Shown: positions 23,234 to 33,522, counted from the stretch's first letter. The stretch: DNA of 64,000 nucleotides from Pseudomonas sp. 102515 (GCF_031085165.1 NZ_JAVHTY010000004.1:310001-374000), one strand, 5' to 3'. Numbers and translations are program-made. The notes: generated from the sequence alone by a model not told the origin.

Positions 23234-23592
23234 TCACGCCCGGGCAGTGACCCCACCGGTGCTTTCGCCCTTGCTCCGGGCTTCCACCGCGTGCAACTGC
23301 TTCTGCGCCAGCTCCAGTTGCCGCTTGGCCATGTCGATGGCCTTCTGCAGGGTATCAGGGTCTTGTTGCCGGTGCTGCCCTTCTCGCTGGCAGGGGTGGC
23401 GTCGGCTTCGGCCTGGTCCTTGATCTGGTTCAGCGGATTGGGCTTGCCGATGCCCTTGGGCTTGTTGGCTTGCGCGACCTGGGTGGCCGCCTGGTCTTCG
23501 GCGGTGGGCTTGGCGGATGCGCCACTTAGCTTAAGGGTGGGCGCGCGGAAGATGCCGTGGCCAATGCCATTCACCGACAGCGTGCTGGACAT
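23234..23592 (-). pseudogene. Small helical protein interrupted by one frameshift
   Basis: From the start the frame reads a low-complexity, Ala/Lys/Gln-rich protein (MSSTLSVNGIGHGIFRAP and so on). Near 23362-23367 the reading changes: in the original frame the product becomes Trp/Arg/Cys-rich and ends in nonsense, while the neighbouring frame continues as a clean amphipathic helix (DPDTLQKAIDMAKRQLELA, KQLHAVEARSKGES) up to a stop at 23234. One missing base (AAGGAC becoming AAGAC) would explain it. The repaired protein would be 119 residues. The function is unknown. This may be a real frameshift or a sequencing error. Confidence 0.7.
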
Positions 23593-23705
23593 CGCGGACT
23601 CCTTGAAAGGTACATCCCAAGGGTAGCGGCCGGGTGGGGCAAAGATTGAGCGAGCGGGGCAGCGGGGCCCTCAGCCGATGCCGGAGGGGCCTCGCTGATG
23701 CCTGG

Positions 23706-24419
23706 CTACTGGGTGATGACGGCGTGGTTGGAAAAGCCGCTCTGGGTGATGTTGATGGCATTGCCCGCGGTGTTCTGGGTGAGGTCGGCGGTGTGCTGGC
23801 CACCGGTCTGGGCGACGGTGATGCGAGAGGCGTCGCCGGCCACGTAGGCCGTCACCCCAAGGTAGTCGCCCTGCTGATCCACCTTCAACTTGCCGTCGTT
23901 GCCCAGGTAATAAGCGGTGATGCCGTTGGCGCCGGCAGTGGACGCCAGGTCCAGCTGATTACCCTCGCCCGAGACGATGGCGGAGCCGCCATTGCCGTCA
24001 CCGGTCTGTGCCAGGGTCAGCTGGTTACCGGCGCCATAGACATTGACGTCGGCGCGGTTGAGATCGCCGCGCCGTGCGATATCGACGTTGCTGGGCCGCG
24101 AATAGGCGCTGGACTGCCGCACCCGGGCGTCGTTGCCGTTACCCTCTTGTACCACCTTGGAATCCACCCGCTCGCCGGCCTGCTTGAGGCCGATGTAGTT
24201 GTCGTTGCCGCGCTGTTCGATGAGGGTGGTCGAGTCGTTGCCGTTCTGGCTTACCCAGGCGCCATTGCGCAGCCCGAAGCTGACCACCTGCAGGTCAAGC
24301 GCATCACCATGTTGCCCAAGCTCCAGGGTGCCGTTGAGGCCGTCCTGCCGCGCCGTCAGGGTACTGGCCGGGGCCGAGACGAGGGGTCGTGTCGGCTGCT
24401 TCCTTGTGATGGATTTCAC
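23706..24419 (-). CDS. Curlin-repeat protein lacking a clear signal peptide
   Basis: A 237-residue protein made of imperfect repeats of about 20-22 residues in the pattern Gln-x-Gly-x-x-Asn-...-Gln, for example VSQNGNDSTTLIEQRGNDN, GLKQAGERVDSKVVQEGNGN and NQLTLAQTGDGNGGSAI. This is the signature of curlin subunits (CsgA/CsgB), which form extracellular amyloid. The only available start is a GTG, with a stop six codons upstream, and the first 25 residues are polar and basic rather than a Sec signal. No csgC/E/F/G gene is nearby. The gene may be truncated at its 5' end, or be an orphan subunit. Confidence 0.72.
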   Translation of the reverse strand: MKSITRKQPTRPLVSAPASTLTARQDGLNGTLELGQHGDALDLQVVSFGLRNGAWVSQNGNDSTTLIEQRGNDNYIGLKQAGERVDSKVVQEGNGNDARVRQSSAYSRPSNVDIARRGDLNRADVNVYGAGNQLTLAQTGDGNGGSAIVSGEGNQLDLASTAGANGITAYYLGNDGKLKVDQQGDYLGVTAYVAGDASRITVAQTGGQHTADLTQNTAGNAINITQSGFSNHAVITQ

Positions 24420-24635
24420 GTTAGGCGGCGGGCCTTAGGGCTTCAAGACTGGCAAAGGGCCGTGATAAGACGTCGTGCCACGCAGAAGTCCGACGATGTA
24501 GCGAGCGAGGTAGGCGAAACGGCGAGCTGAAGCGGGTGCGGGATAGGGGGAGGTGGTGAGGAGGCGTCGGCGCCACACCTGTCAGCGCCGACGAACTGCC
24601 CCCACGACCACCCAAGCGGTCGCGGCAGCCAGGGC

Positions 24636-26072
24636 CTAATCCACCGCCTTGACCATCTCCTCGATGACCTTCTTGGCATCGCCAAAGACCATCAGGGTCT
24701 TGTCCAGGTAGAAGAGTTCGTTATCCAGCCCCGCGTAGCCGCTGGCCATGGATCTCTTGTTGACGATGATCGTCTTGGCCTTGAAGGCTTCGAGGATGGG
24801 CATGCCGGCGATGGGCGAGGTGGGGTCGTTCTTGGCCGCCGGGTTGACCACGTCGTTGGCGCCAAGCACCAGCACCACGTCGGCCTGGCCGAATTCGGAG
24901 TTGATGTCGTCCATCTCGAACACCTGGTCGTAGGGCACCTCGGCCTCGGCCAGGAGCACGTTCATATGGCCGGGCATGCGGCCGGCCACCGGGTGGATGG
25001 CGTACTTCACCGTCACGCCGTTGTGCACCAGCTTCTCGGTCAGCTCCTTGAGCGCGTGCTGGGCGCGGGCCACGGCCAGGCCATAGCCGGGGACGATGAT
25101 GACGCTGTCGGCGTTGCCCAGCAGGAAGGCGGCGTCGTCCGCCGAGCCGGATTTGACCGGGCGCTGCTCGCCGCTGCCGTTGCTGGCCGCGCCTTCCGTC
25201 GCCCCGCCGAAGCCGCCGAGGATGACGTTGAAGAAGGAGCGGTTCATCGCCTTGCACATGATGTAGGAGAGGATGGCGCCGCTCGATCCCACCAGCGAGC
25301 CGGCGATGATCAGCATGGAGTTGTTGAGCGAGAAGCCGATGCCGGCGGCGGCCCAGCCGGAGTAGCTGTTGAGCATGGAGACCACCACCGGCATGTCGGC
25401 GCCACCGATGGGGATGATGATCAGCACGCCGATGACGAAGGCCAGGGCCACCAGCACGGCGAAGGCGCCGAGGTTGCCGGTGAAGGTGAACATCAGGCCC
25501 AGGGCGAGGATGGCGAGACCAATGGCCAGGTTGAGCGGGTGCTGGCCGGCGAAGCGCACCGGGGCGCCCTGGAACAGGCGGAATTTGTATTTGCCGGAGA
25601 GCTTGCCGAAGGCGATCACCGAACCGGAGAAGGTGATGGCGCCGATGGCCGCGCCGAGGAACAGCTCCAGGCGGTTGCCGCTGGGGATCGGCTGGCCAAA
25701 GCTGGCGACGATGCCCAGCGACTGCGGCTCGACCACCGCGGCGATGGCGATGAACACCGCGGCCAGGCCGATCATGCTGTGCATGAAGGCGACCAGCTCG
25801 GGCATCTTGGTCATTTCCACGCGCTTGGCCATGTAGGCGCCGGCGCTGCCGCCCACCAGCAGGCCGACGATGACGTAGCCGATGCCCTGCACCGCCAGTT
25901 CGCTGCCGAGCTTGTGGATCAGCGCCAGGGTGGTGAGCACGGCGAGGGTCATGCCGGCCATGCCGAAGGCGTTGCCGCGGCGCGAGGTGGTGGGGTGGGA
26001 GAGGCCCTTGAGCGCCTGGATGAAGCACACCGAGGCGATCAGGTAGAGCAGGGTGATGAGGTTCATGCTCAT
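24636..26072 (-). CDS. pntB: NAD(P) transhydrogenase subunit beta
   Basis: A 478-residue protein with nine or so membrane helices in the first 270 residues and a C-terminal NADP(H)-binding Rossmann domain (VIIVPGYGLAVARAQHAL, and FEMDDINSEFGQADVVLVLGAND in two parts). With PntAA and PntAB it forms the proton-translocating transhydrogenase of the inner membrane, which uses the proton gradient to reduce NADP+ with NADH. The start lies one base beyond the pntAB stop, so translation is coupled. The family length in E. coli is 462. Confidence 0.96.
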   Translation of the reverse strand: MSMNLITLLYLIASVCFIQALKGLSHPTTSRRGNAFGMAGMTLAVLTTLALIHKLGSELAVQGIGYVIVGLLVGGSAGAYMAKRVEMTKMPELVAFMHSMIGLAAVFIAIAAVVEPQSLGIVASFGQPIPSGNRLELFLGAAIGAITFSGSVIAFGKLSGKYKFRLFQGAPVRFAGQHPLNLAIGLAILALGLMFTFTGNLGAFAVLVALAFVIGVLIIIPIGGADMPVVVSMLNSYSGWAAAGIGFSLNNSMLIIAGSLVGSSGAILSYIMCKAMNRSFFNVILGGFGGATEGAASNGSGEQRPVKSGSADDAAFLLGNADSVIIVPGYGLAVARAQHALKELTEKLVHNGVTVKYAIHPVAGRMPGHMNVLLAEAEVPYDQVFEMDDINSEFGQADVVLVLGANDVVNPAAKNDPTSPIAGMPILEAFKAKTIIVNKRSMASGYAGLDNELFYLDKTLMVFGDAKKVIEEMVKAVD

Positions 26073-26073
26073 G

Positions 26074-26388
26074 TCAGCGCTGCTCCGCCGGGGCCTTGGG
26101 GGCCTTCTTCTTGAACATTTCCAGCATGCGGCGGGTGACCAGGAAGCCGCCGAAGACGTTGACCGCCGCCAGGGCCACGGCCAGGGTGCCCATGGTCTTG
26201 CCCAGCGGGGTGACGGTGAGGGCGGCGGCGAGCATGGCGCCGACGATGACGATGGCGGAGATGGCGTTGGTCACCGCCATCAGCGGGGTGTGCAGCGCGG
26301 GGGTGACGTTCCAGACCACGTGGTAGCCGACATAGATGGCCAGCACGAAGATGATCAGGTTGTAGAGGCCGTCGGAAATCAGGTCCAT
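26074..26388 (-). CDS. pntAB: NAD(P) transhydrogenase subunit alpha, membrane part
   Basis: A 104-residue membrane protein (domain II of the alpha subunit), with three to four helices including IIFVLAIYVGYHVVWNVTP and LAVALAAVNVFGGFLVTRRML. In many Pseudomonas and alphaproteobacteria the alpha subunit is split in two genes, as here; in E. coli it is one. The chosen Met has a suitable spacing after the pntAA stop (about 35 bases). Confidence 0.95.
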   Translation of the reverse strand: MDLISDGLYNLIIFVLAIYVGYHVVWNVTPALHTPLMAVTNAISAIVIVGAMLAAALTVTPLGKTMGTLAVALAAVNVFGGFLVTRRMLEMFKKKAPKAPAEQR

Positions 26389-26423
26389 GGGGGCAGTCCT
26401 TGTGAGGGGCGGAGGGCGGGCGC

Positions 26424-27542
26424 TCAGGCGTTCTTGCGGCGCAATTCGCCGCCGTGGCACATCAGGCAGGCAGCGACGATGTCGTCGGCCAGGTCGAGGT
26501 GGAAGGCCCCGTCCTTGAGCACCAGCTTGAGAAAGTCCAGCAGGTTGCGGGCATAGAGCGCCGAGGCGTCCGCCGGGACGCGCGCGGCCAGGTTGCCGTA
26601 GCCGACCAGGGTGACGCCGTGCTTGACCACCACCCGGTCCAGCTCGGTGAGCGGGCAGTTGCCGCCCTGGCTGGCGGCGAGGTCGATGACCACCGAGCCG
26701 GGCTTCATCTCGGCCACGGTGGCTTCGTGCAGCAGGGTGGGGGCGCGGCGACCGGGGATCAGCGCGGTGGTGATGACGATGTCGGCCTGCCTGGCGCGCT
26801 CGTGCACGGCCTTGGCCTGGCGCTCCATCCAGGTGGCCGGCATGGGCCGCGCATAGCCGCCAACGCCTTCGGCGCACTGGCGCTCCTCGTCGGTCTCGAA
26901 GGGCACGTCGACGAACTTGGCGCCGAGGGATTCGATCTGCTCCTTGACCGCCGGGCGCACGTCCGAGGCCTCGATCACCGCGCCGAGGCGCTTGGCGGTG
27001 GCGATGGCCTGCAGCCCGGCTACCCCGGCGCCGAGGATCAGCACCCGCGCGGCTTTCACCGTACCGGCGGCGGTCATCAGCATGGGCATGAAGCGCGGAT
27101 AGTGGTCGGCCGCCAGCATCACCGCCTTGTAGCCGGCGATGTTGGCCTGGGAGGAGAGCACGTCCAGGCTCTGGGCGCGGGAGGTGCGCGGCGCCGCTTC
27201 CAGGGCGAAGGCGGTGAGGCCGCGGGCGTTGAGCTGGTCCAGGGTCTCCTGGGCGAAGGGATTGAGCATGCCGATCAGCACGGCGCCAGGCTTCATCAGT
27301 GCCAGCTCGGCGGCATCGGGCGCCGCCACCTTGAGCACCAGGTCGGCGCCCAGCGCCGCGGCGGCATCGCCGAGCTGGGCACCGCTAGCGGCATAGGCCG
27401 TATCAGGCACGCTGGCACGCTCGCCGGCGCCCCGTTGCACCACCACCTGGTGGCCCTGGCCGATCAGTTTCTTGAGGGTCTCGGGGGTCGCGGCCACGCG
27501 CGTTTCCCCCGCACCGGTTTCCAGCGGGACGCCGATCAGCAC
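26424..27542 (-). CDS. pntAA: NAD(P) transhydrogenase subunit alpha, NAD-binding part
   Basis: A 372-residue soluble NAD(H)-binding domain. Motifs: RVAATPETLKKL at the N-terminus, VLILGAGVAGLQAIATAKRLGA as the Rossmann loop (seen in two parts), and SDVRPAVKEQIESLGAKF. It resembles alanine dehydrogenase, as expected. The start is GTG, supported by AAGGAGA seven bases before it; upstream codons in the same frame are not family-like. An A-rich AACAACAA stretch overlaps the ribosome site and could bind Hfq/Crc. First gene of the pntAA-pntAB-pntB operon. Confidence 0.95.
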   Translation of the reverse strand: MLIGVPLETGAGETRVAATPETLKKLIGQGHQVVVQRGAGERASVPDTAYAASGAQLGDAAAALGADLVLKVAAPDAAELALMKPGAVLIGMLNPFAQETLDQLNARGLTAFALEAAPRTSRAQSLDVLSSQANIAGYKAVMLAADHYPRFMPMLMTAAGTVKAARVLILGAGVAGLQAIATAKRLGAVIEASDVRPAVKEQIESLGAKFVDVPFETDEERQCAEGVGGYARPMPATWMERQAKAVHERARQADIVITTALIPGRRAPTLLHEATVAEMKPGSVVIDLAASQGGNCPLTELDRVVVKHGVTLVGYGNLAARVPADASALYARNLLDFLKLVLKDGAFHLDLADDIVAACLMCHGGELRRKNA

Positions 27543-27554
27543 GGGTGTTTCTCC

Positions 27555-27562
27555 TTGTTGTT
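27555..27562 (-). promoter_or_regulatory. A-rich Crc/Hfq-like motif at pntAA
   Basis: AACAACAA matches the AANAANAA catabolite-activity motif and directly abuts the GGAG of pntAA. The match is short and could occur by chance; position is the only support. Confidence 0.3.
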
Positions 27563-27666
27563 CGTGCCGCCACAATGGGACCTGGGGCAGCGGGATGACT
27601 GTCCGGAAACGACGGGGAGCTTTTGGAAAAGCGACAGGCACGCCGCGCAGGTGGCCTGTTTGGAAC

Positions 27667-28539
27667 CTAGTTCAGCGCGGGTGCCCGGGGCAGGGCGGCG
27701 AACCAGTCCAGGGCGCGGTCCCAGAGTGGCTCGGCGCTGGCGCGGAAATAACCCATGTGGCCGATGGCGCCGCCGTGCTGGCGCGGGTCGAGGTCTTCGC
27801 GCTTGAGGTCGACGTTGCGATAGGCCTGCATGAAGGCATCGCGCGAGCGCGGCGTGGCCCAGAGGTCGTCCAGGGCATTGGCCGCGACGATGGGGGTGCG
27901 CACCTCGGCATAGCCGGCTTCGATGCCCCGCATGGCGGGGTCGTCGAAGAAATAGTGGGGATAGCTGCACCAGTGCCGCCACTGGCGATAGACGTCGCGC
28001 GGCAGGTCTTCACCCAGGCCCAGGGCGCTCCAGGGGCAGTAGCCTTTCCACCAGGTCAGCACCGGCAGCACTAGCTTCCACATGGCCAACACCTTGAGGC
28101 GTTCGAGCGGCGGCATGTAGCCGTGCCAGCCGGCGCTGGTGCCGAAGACATAGAAGCCGGCGACCTTGGCGTGATTGGGCAGGAGGCCGAAGGCGTGGCC
28201 ACCATAGGAGTGGCCGACCAGGTAGAGCGGGACGTCGCCTTGGGCCATGGTGTCCACGGCGGCGGCGAGGTCCTGGCGCGCCCAGTCCAGCAGATCCATG
28301 CGAAAGCCCTTGAGCGAGGCCGGTGCCGAGCGACCGACGCCACGATAGTCCAAGGTCAGGGTCTCGAAACCGCGGGCCGCAGCGTGCTGGGCGAAGCGCC
28401 GGTAGAAGCCCTGGGGCACGGCGGTGGCACCGGCGACGATCAGCCGTCCTTGCAACGTGCCCTCGGCGGGAAAGCGACTGGTGCTGAGGCGATAACCGTC
28501 CGCGGTGATCAAGTCCTCGACGAAGGCGTCGCTGGGCAT
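27667..28539 (-). CDS. Alpha/beta fold hydrolase
   Basis: A 290-residue cytosolic hydrolase. The nucleophile elbow is VGHSYGGHA, the oxyanion part is IVAGATAVPQGFYRRFA, and LTLDYRGVGRSAP is the usual strand-loop. The late His is in GAIGHMGYF. The group is often annotated as 'serine aminopeptidase or lysophospholipase-like'. An upstream in-frame extension of 67 codons crosses the divergent operator and is unlikely. It is divergent from the TetR gene, which most likely represses it through two palindromes between them. Confidence 0.86.
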   Translation of the reverse strand: MPSDAFVEDLITADGYRLSTSRFPAEGTLQGRLIVAGATAVPQGFYRRFAQHAAARGFETLTLDYRGVGRSAPASLKGFRMDLLDWARQDLAAAVDTMAQGDVPLYLVGHSYGGHAFGLLPNHAKVAGFYVFGTSAGWHGYMPPLERLKVLAMWKLVLPVLTWWKGYCPWSALGLGEDLPRDVYRQWRHWCSYPHYFFDDPAMRGIEAGYAEVRTPIVAANALDDLWATPRSRDAFMQAYRNVDLKREDLDPRQHGGAIGHMGYFRASAEPLWDRALDWFAALPRAPALN

Positions 28540-28551
28540 GGGGTGGTCCCT

Positions 28552-28598
28552 ATGACAGTTGTTATAATGGCTGGACGGTAGATTATGACGACTGTCAT
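28552..28598. promoter_or_regulatory. Double palindromic operator for the divergent TetR regulator
   Basis: Two 14-base sites of the form ATGACR-NN-YGTYAT lie between the hydrolase and tetR starts: ATGACAGTTGTTAT at 28552-28565 and ATGACGACTGTCAT at 28585-28598. Their centres are 33 bases apart, about three helical turns. They lie in a local AT-rich patch where both promoters should be. This fits TetR autoregulation plus control of the hydrolase. Confidence 0.75.
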
Positions 28599-28612
28599 AG
28601 CAAGGAGAATGG

Positions 28613-29176
28613 ATGACCGAGCAGTCGACGGTGCGGGAACGGGTGGTGGTAGCCGCGTCGGCCATGCTGGCGCAGCACGGCCTCAATGCCACCAGTATCC
28701 GCGAGACCATCAAGCGCGCCGAGGCGCCCCTGGGGTCCACCTATCATCACTTTCCCGGCGGCAAGCACCAACTGGTGGTGGAGGCGGTGGAGCTGGCGGG
28801 CGCCCAGGTCAGTCGCGATCTGGAGCGGCAGCTGCAGGCCGGGGCGCTGGCGGGGATCCAGGGCTTCCTGCACCTGTGGCGCGACATCCTGCTGGACTCG
28901 GACTTTCGCGTCGGCTGCCCGGTGATGGCGGTGGCGGTGGAAGAGCCGGTGGACGAGATCGCCCGGCGCGAGCTGGACGCGGCGGCGGGCATCTATCGCC
29001 GTTGGGAGGCGCGTTTGCAGGAGGCGCTGGTCGAGCATGGCCATACAGAGCAAGCGGCCACGGGGCTGGCCACGCTGCTGGTGGCGGCGGTGCAGGGGGT
29101 GATCCCGCTGTGCCGCGCCCAGCGCAGCATCGACCCCTTCGACCGGGTGGCCGAGCGTCTGGTGGCGCTGGTCTAG
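28613..29176 (+). CDS. TetR/AcrR-family transcriptional regulator
   Basis: A 187-residue protein with an N-terminal helix-turn-helix (LNATSIRETIKRAEAPLGST, then YHHFPGGKHQLV) and a C-terminal ligand domain similar to LmrA/YxaF regulators (FRVGCPVMAVAVEEP). AAGGAG precedes the start. It is divergent from the alpha/beta hydrolase with two palindromes between, so it very likely represses that gene and itself. The effector is unknown. Confidence 0.93.
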   Translation: MTEQSTVRERVVVAASAMLAQHGLNATSIRETIKRAEAPLGSTYHHFPGGKHQLVVEAVELAGAQVSRDLERQLQAGALAGIQGFLHLWRDILLDSDFRVGCPVMAVAVEEPVDEIARRELDAAAGIYRRWEARLQEALVEHGHTEQAATGLATLLVAAVQGVIPLCRAQRSIDPFDRVAERLVALV

Positions 29177-29236
29177 CGGGAACGCCACCGGGGTCGGCGG
29201 ACTCCACCGAGGGCACTTCTTTCATTGGAGTACCTC

Positions 29237-29374
29237 ATGAATCCCGAACCCGCGGACGACCAGCAGACCCCCCACGACTACGACGAATACGGCGACGTGC
29301 CGGATTCGGCGAACACCACCACCACCGAAGAGCGCGAGGACCTGGACGACAGTCCCTTGAGTCCCAAGCGGTAA
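29237..29374 (+). CDS. Small acidic protein, 45 residues
   Basis: This short frame starts with a GGAG six bases upstream. The product is very acidic and disordered: many Asp and Glu, Pro-rich, a run of four Thr (NTTTTEER), and no hydrophobic segment. It follows the TetR gene by about 60 bases on the same strand. I do not recognise a family. Support is the clean ribosome site and the consistent composition; a chance frame cannot be ruled out. Confidence 0.55.
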   Translation: MNPEPADDQQTPHDYDEYGDVPDSANTTTTEEREDLDDSPLSPKR

Positions 29375-29643
29375 CGGATCGGTGTTTGGTGCGTGGACAA
29401 GGCTGCGCCGTTGTCCACCCAGGGCTCCTCGCCACGATGCCAGGGCTTCGTTGGGCTTCGCTGCGCTCAGCGCCACCCTACGTCGAGTCGTGCGGGGCGT
29501 TTTCCACGCGTCGATGATCTCGGTTAGCGCCAAGCCTGATGCAATCCGCCGAACCCCTCCTTCTCCCTTGGGAGAGGCTGGAGTGGGGGCGCCCGCTTTT
29601 TGTTGGGCTTCGCTGTGCTCAGCGCCGACCTACCTCCATGTCT
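29375..29643. repeat. Intergenic repeat cluster
   Basis: This gap carries four repeat units and no gene. A hairpin element GTGGACAA/TTGTCCAC lies at 29393-29418. Two GTTGGGCTTCGCTG-type elements lie at 29450-29483 and 29602-29634. A half-copy with TTTTCCACGCG lies near 29500. Between them at about 29555-29595 is a CTCCCTTGGGAGAGG palindromic unit, which resembles another common Pseudomonas/Xanthomonas intergenic repeat. Confidence 0.75.
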
Positions 29644-31273
<1,630 letters not shown>

Positions 31274-31277
<4 letters not shown>

Positions 31278-32566
31278 GACGGCTGCCCTCCGGCATGGCG
31301 ATACCGCGCCCGGGAGGCGGCCTTGATGGCGATGGAGAAACCCGGCGCCTGGGGTGCCAGGTAGGCGGCGCCGCGGACCCGGCAGGGGTCCTCGAAGTGT
31401 TCGTGGAGGTGGTCGACGTATTCCACCACCCGGCCCTCGTGGGTGCCGGCGACGCAGAGGTAGTCGATCATCGCCAGGTGCTGCACGTATTCGCAGAGGC
31501 CCACGCCGCCGGCATGGGGACAGACCGGCAGGTCGTACTTGGCGGCCATCAGCTGCACCGCCAGCACCTCGTTGAGGCCGCCCAGGCGGCAGGCGTCGAG
31601 CTGCACCACGTCCAGGCCGCCGCGCATGATGAACTGCTTGAAGAGGATGCGGTTCTGGCACATCTCGCCGGTGGCCACCTTGACCGGCGCCACCGCCGCG
31701 CGGATGGCGCGATGCCCCTCCACGTCGTCGGGGCTGGTGGGTTCCTCGATGAACCAGGGCCTGGCGAAGGCCAGTTCCCGTACCCAGTCGATGGCTTCGC
31801 CGACTTCCCACACCTGGTTGGCGTCGATCATCAGCTGGCGCTCGGGACCGATCACCTCGCGGGCGATGCGCACCCGGCGGATGTCGTCGGCGAGGTCGCG
31901 GCCGACCTTGAGCTTGATATGGGAGAAGCCGGCGTCGATGGCCTCCTGGCAGAGGCGGCGCAGCTTGTCGTCGGGATAGCCGAGCCAGCCGGCCGAGGTG
32001 GTGTAGCAGGGATAGCCCTCGGCTTCGAGGCGCTGTAGGCGCTCGGCCTTGCCCTCGGCGCGCTGGCGCAGCAGGGCCAGGGCCTCCTCGGGGGTGATGC
32101 AGTCGGTGAGATAGCGGAAGTCGATGCAGCGCACCAGCTCCTCGGGACTCATGTCCGCCACCAGGCGCCACACCGGCTTGCCCACGGCGCGCGCCCAGAG
32201 GTCCCAGGCGGCGTTGACCACCGCGCCGGTGGCCAGGTGGATGGCGCCCTTGTCCGGGCCTATCCAGCGCAGCTGGCTATCACCCGTGATGTGCCGCCAG
32301 AAACGCCCCGGGTCTTCCTGGATCCATTCCAGGGTCAGGCCGCGCACCCGTGGCTCCAGGGCGCGCAGGGCGGCGCAGCAGATCTCGTTGCCGCGGCCGA
32401 TGGTGAAGGTGAGGCCGTGACCCTCCAGGCCCGGCTGGTCGGTCTGCAGGATGACGTAGGCGGCGGAGTAGTCCGGATCCGGATTCATGGCATCGGAGCC
32501 ATCCAGCGCCTGGCTGGTGGGGAAGCGGATGTCTTCGATCTGCAGGCCGGTAATTGTTGTTGGCAT
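31274..32566 (-). CDS. fucD: L-fuconate dehydratase
   Basis: A 430-residue enolase-superfamily enzyme. The catalytic Lys-x-Lys is in HIKLKVGRD (about residue 216). Metal ligands are the Asp of MIDANQVW, the Glu of FIEEPTSPDD and the Glu of ATGEMCQN, and the catalytic His is in CPHAGGVGL. The N-terminal capping domain has DGSDAMNPDPDYS, characteristic of fuconate dehydratases. It makes 2-keto-3-deoxy-L-fuconate. An AACAACAA stretch directly after the start codon may be a Crc/Hfq site. It is preceded by a 107-base gap. Confidence 0.93.
32554..32561 (-). promoter_or_regulatory. A-rich Crc/Hfq-like motif at the fucD start
   Basis: AACAACAA covers codons 2-4 of fucD. It matches AANAANAA, the motif by which Hfq with Crc blocks translation of catabolic genes in Pseudomonas. 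Confidence 0.4.
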
Positions 32567-32673
32567 GGCGCTGTCCTCGAGGGGTTTTCGCGGGTTGAGC
32601 GAACCCGGCCCCGCGCCCGCTCGGTAAAAAGCGGGTACGGGGGTTTGCTAGCTGTGGGCGGAGGTGGCTGGCC

Positions 32674-33522
32674 TCAGTCGGCGGCGACGGTGCGCTGGTG
32701 CTGCTCGCCCAGGCCCTGGATGCCCAGGCGCATTTCCTGGCCGGGCTTGAGGTATACCGATTGCGGCTTGACGCCCATGCCCACGCCCGGCGGGGTGCCG
32801 GTGGAGATGACGTCACCCGGCTGCAGGCTCATGCAGCGGCTGAGGTAGGCGATGATCTGCGCCACGCTGAAGATCATGGTGCGGGTGTTGCCGTTCTGGT
32901 AGCGGTGGCCGTCCACCTCCAGCCAGAGGTCGAGATTCTGCGGGTCGGCCACCTCGTCGGCGGTCACCAGCCAGGGGCCGAGCGGGCCGAAGGTGTCGAA
33001 GCCCTTGCCCTTGTCCCAGGTGCCGCCGCGTTCGATCTGCCATTCGCGCTCGGAGACGTCGTTGACCACGCAATAGCCGGCCACATGGTCCAGGGCATTG
33101 GCCTCGTCGATGTAGCGCCCGGCCTTGCCGATCACCACGCCCAGCTCCACCTCCCAGTCGGTCTTGGTCGAGTCGCGGGGGATCTGCACGGCGTCGTTGG
33201 GGCCGCAGATGGCGCTGGTCCACTTGTTGAACACCACCGGCTCCTTGGGCACGTCCAGGCCGGATTCGGCGGCGTGGTCGGCGTAGTTGAGGCCGATGCA
33301 GATGAACTTGCCGACCCGGCCCACGCAGGGGCCCAGGCGCGGCGTGCCGTCCACCAGCGGCAGGCTGTCCGGGTCGAGCTGGCGCAGGCGAGCCAGGGAC
33401 TCGGCACCGAGCGCCTCGCCGGCGAGATCGGCCACCTGGCCGGAAAGATCGCGAAGCCGGCCCTGGGCATCCAGCAGACCGGGTTTTTCCTGGCCCTGGG
33501 GGCCGTAGCGCAAGAGTTTCAT
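32674..33522 (-). CDS. Fumarylacetoacetate hydrolase-family protein, probable 2,4-diketo-3-deoxy-L-fuconate hydrolase
   Basis: A 282-residue FAH-fold enzyme. The metal site is formed by the Glu pair of DWEVELGVVIG and the Glu in DVSERE, and the substrate loop is GTPPGVGMG near the C-terminus. ICIGLNYADHAAESG is the usual start of the catalytic domain. In non-phosphorylative fucose pathways this protein splits 2,4-diketo-3-deoxy-L-fuconate to pyruvate and L-lactate. Its position between the keto-deoxyfuconate dehydrogenase and fucD supports that. A ribosome site GGAGCT is eight bases before the start. Confidence 0.87.
   Translation of the reverse strand: MKLLRYGPQGQEKPGLLDAQGRLRDLSGQVADLAGEALGAESLARLRQLDPDSLPLVDGTPRLGPCVGRVGKFICIGLNYADHAAESGLDVPKEPVVFNKWTSAICGPNDAVQIPRDSTKTDWEVELGVVIGKAGRYIDEANALDHVAGYCVVNDVSEREWQIERGGTWDKGKGFDTFGPLGPWLVTADEVADPQNLDLWLEVDGHRYQNGNTRTMIFSVAQIIAYLSRCMSLQPGDVISTGTPPGVGMGVKPQSVYLKPGQEMRLGIQGLGEQHQRTVAAD

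Noticed and set aside
24421-24615. A possible signal-peptide exon for the curlin-like protein
   Set aside because: All three frames upstream were read; none gives a Sec-like hydrophobic core that joins to the repeat region.
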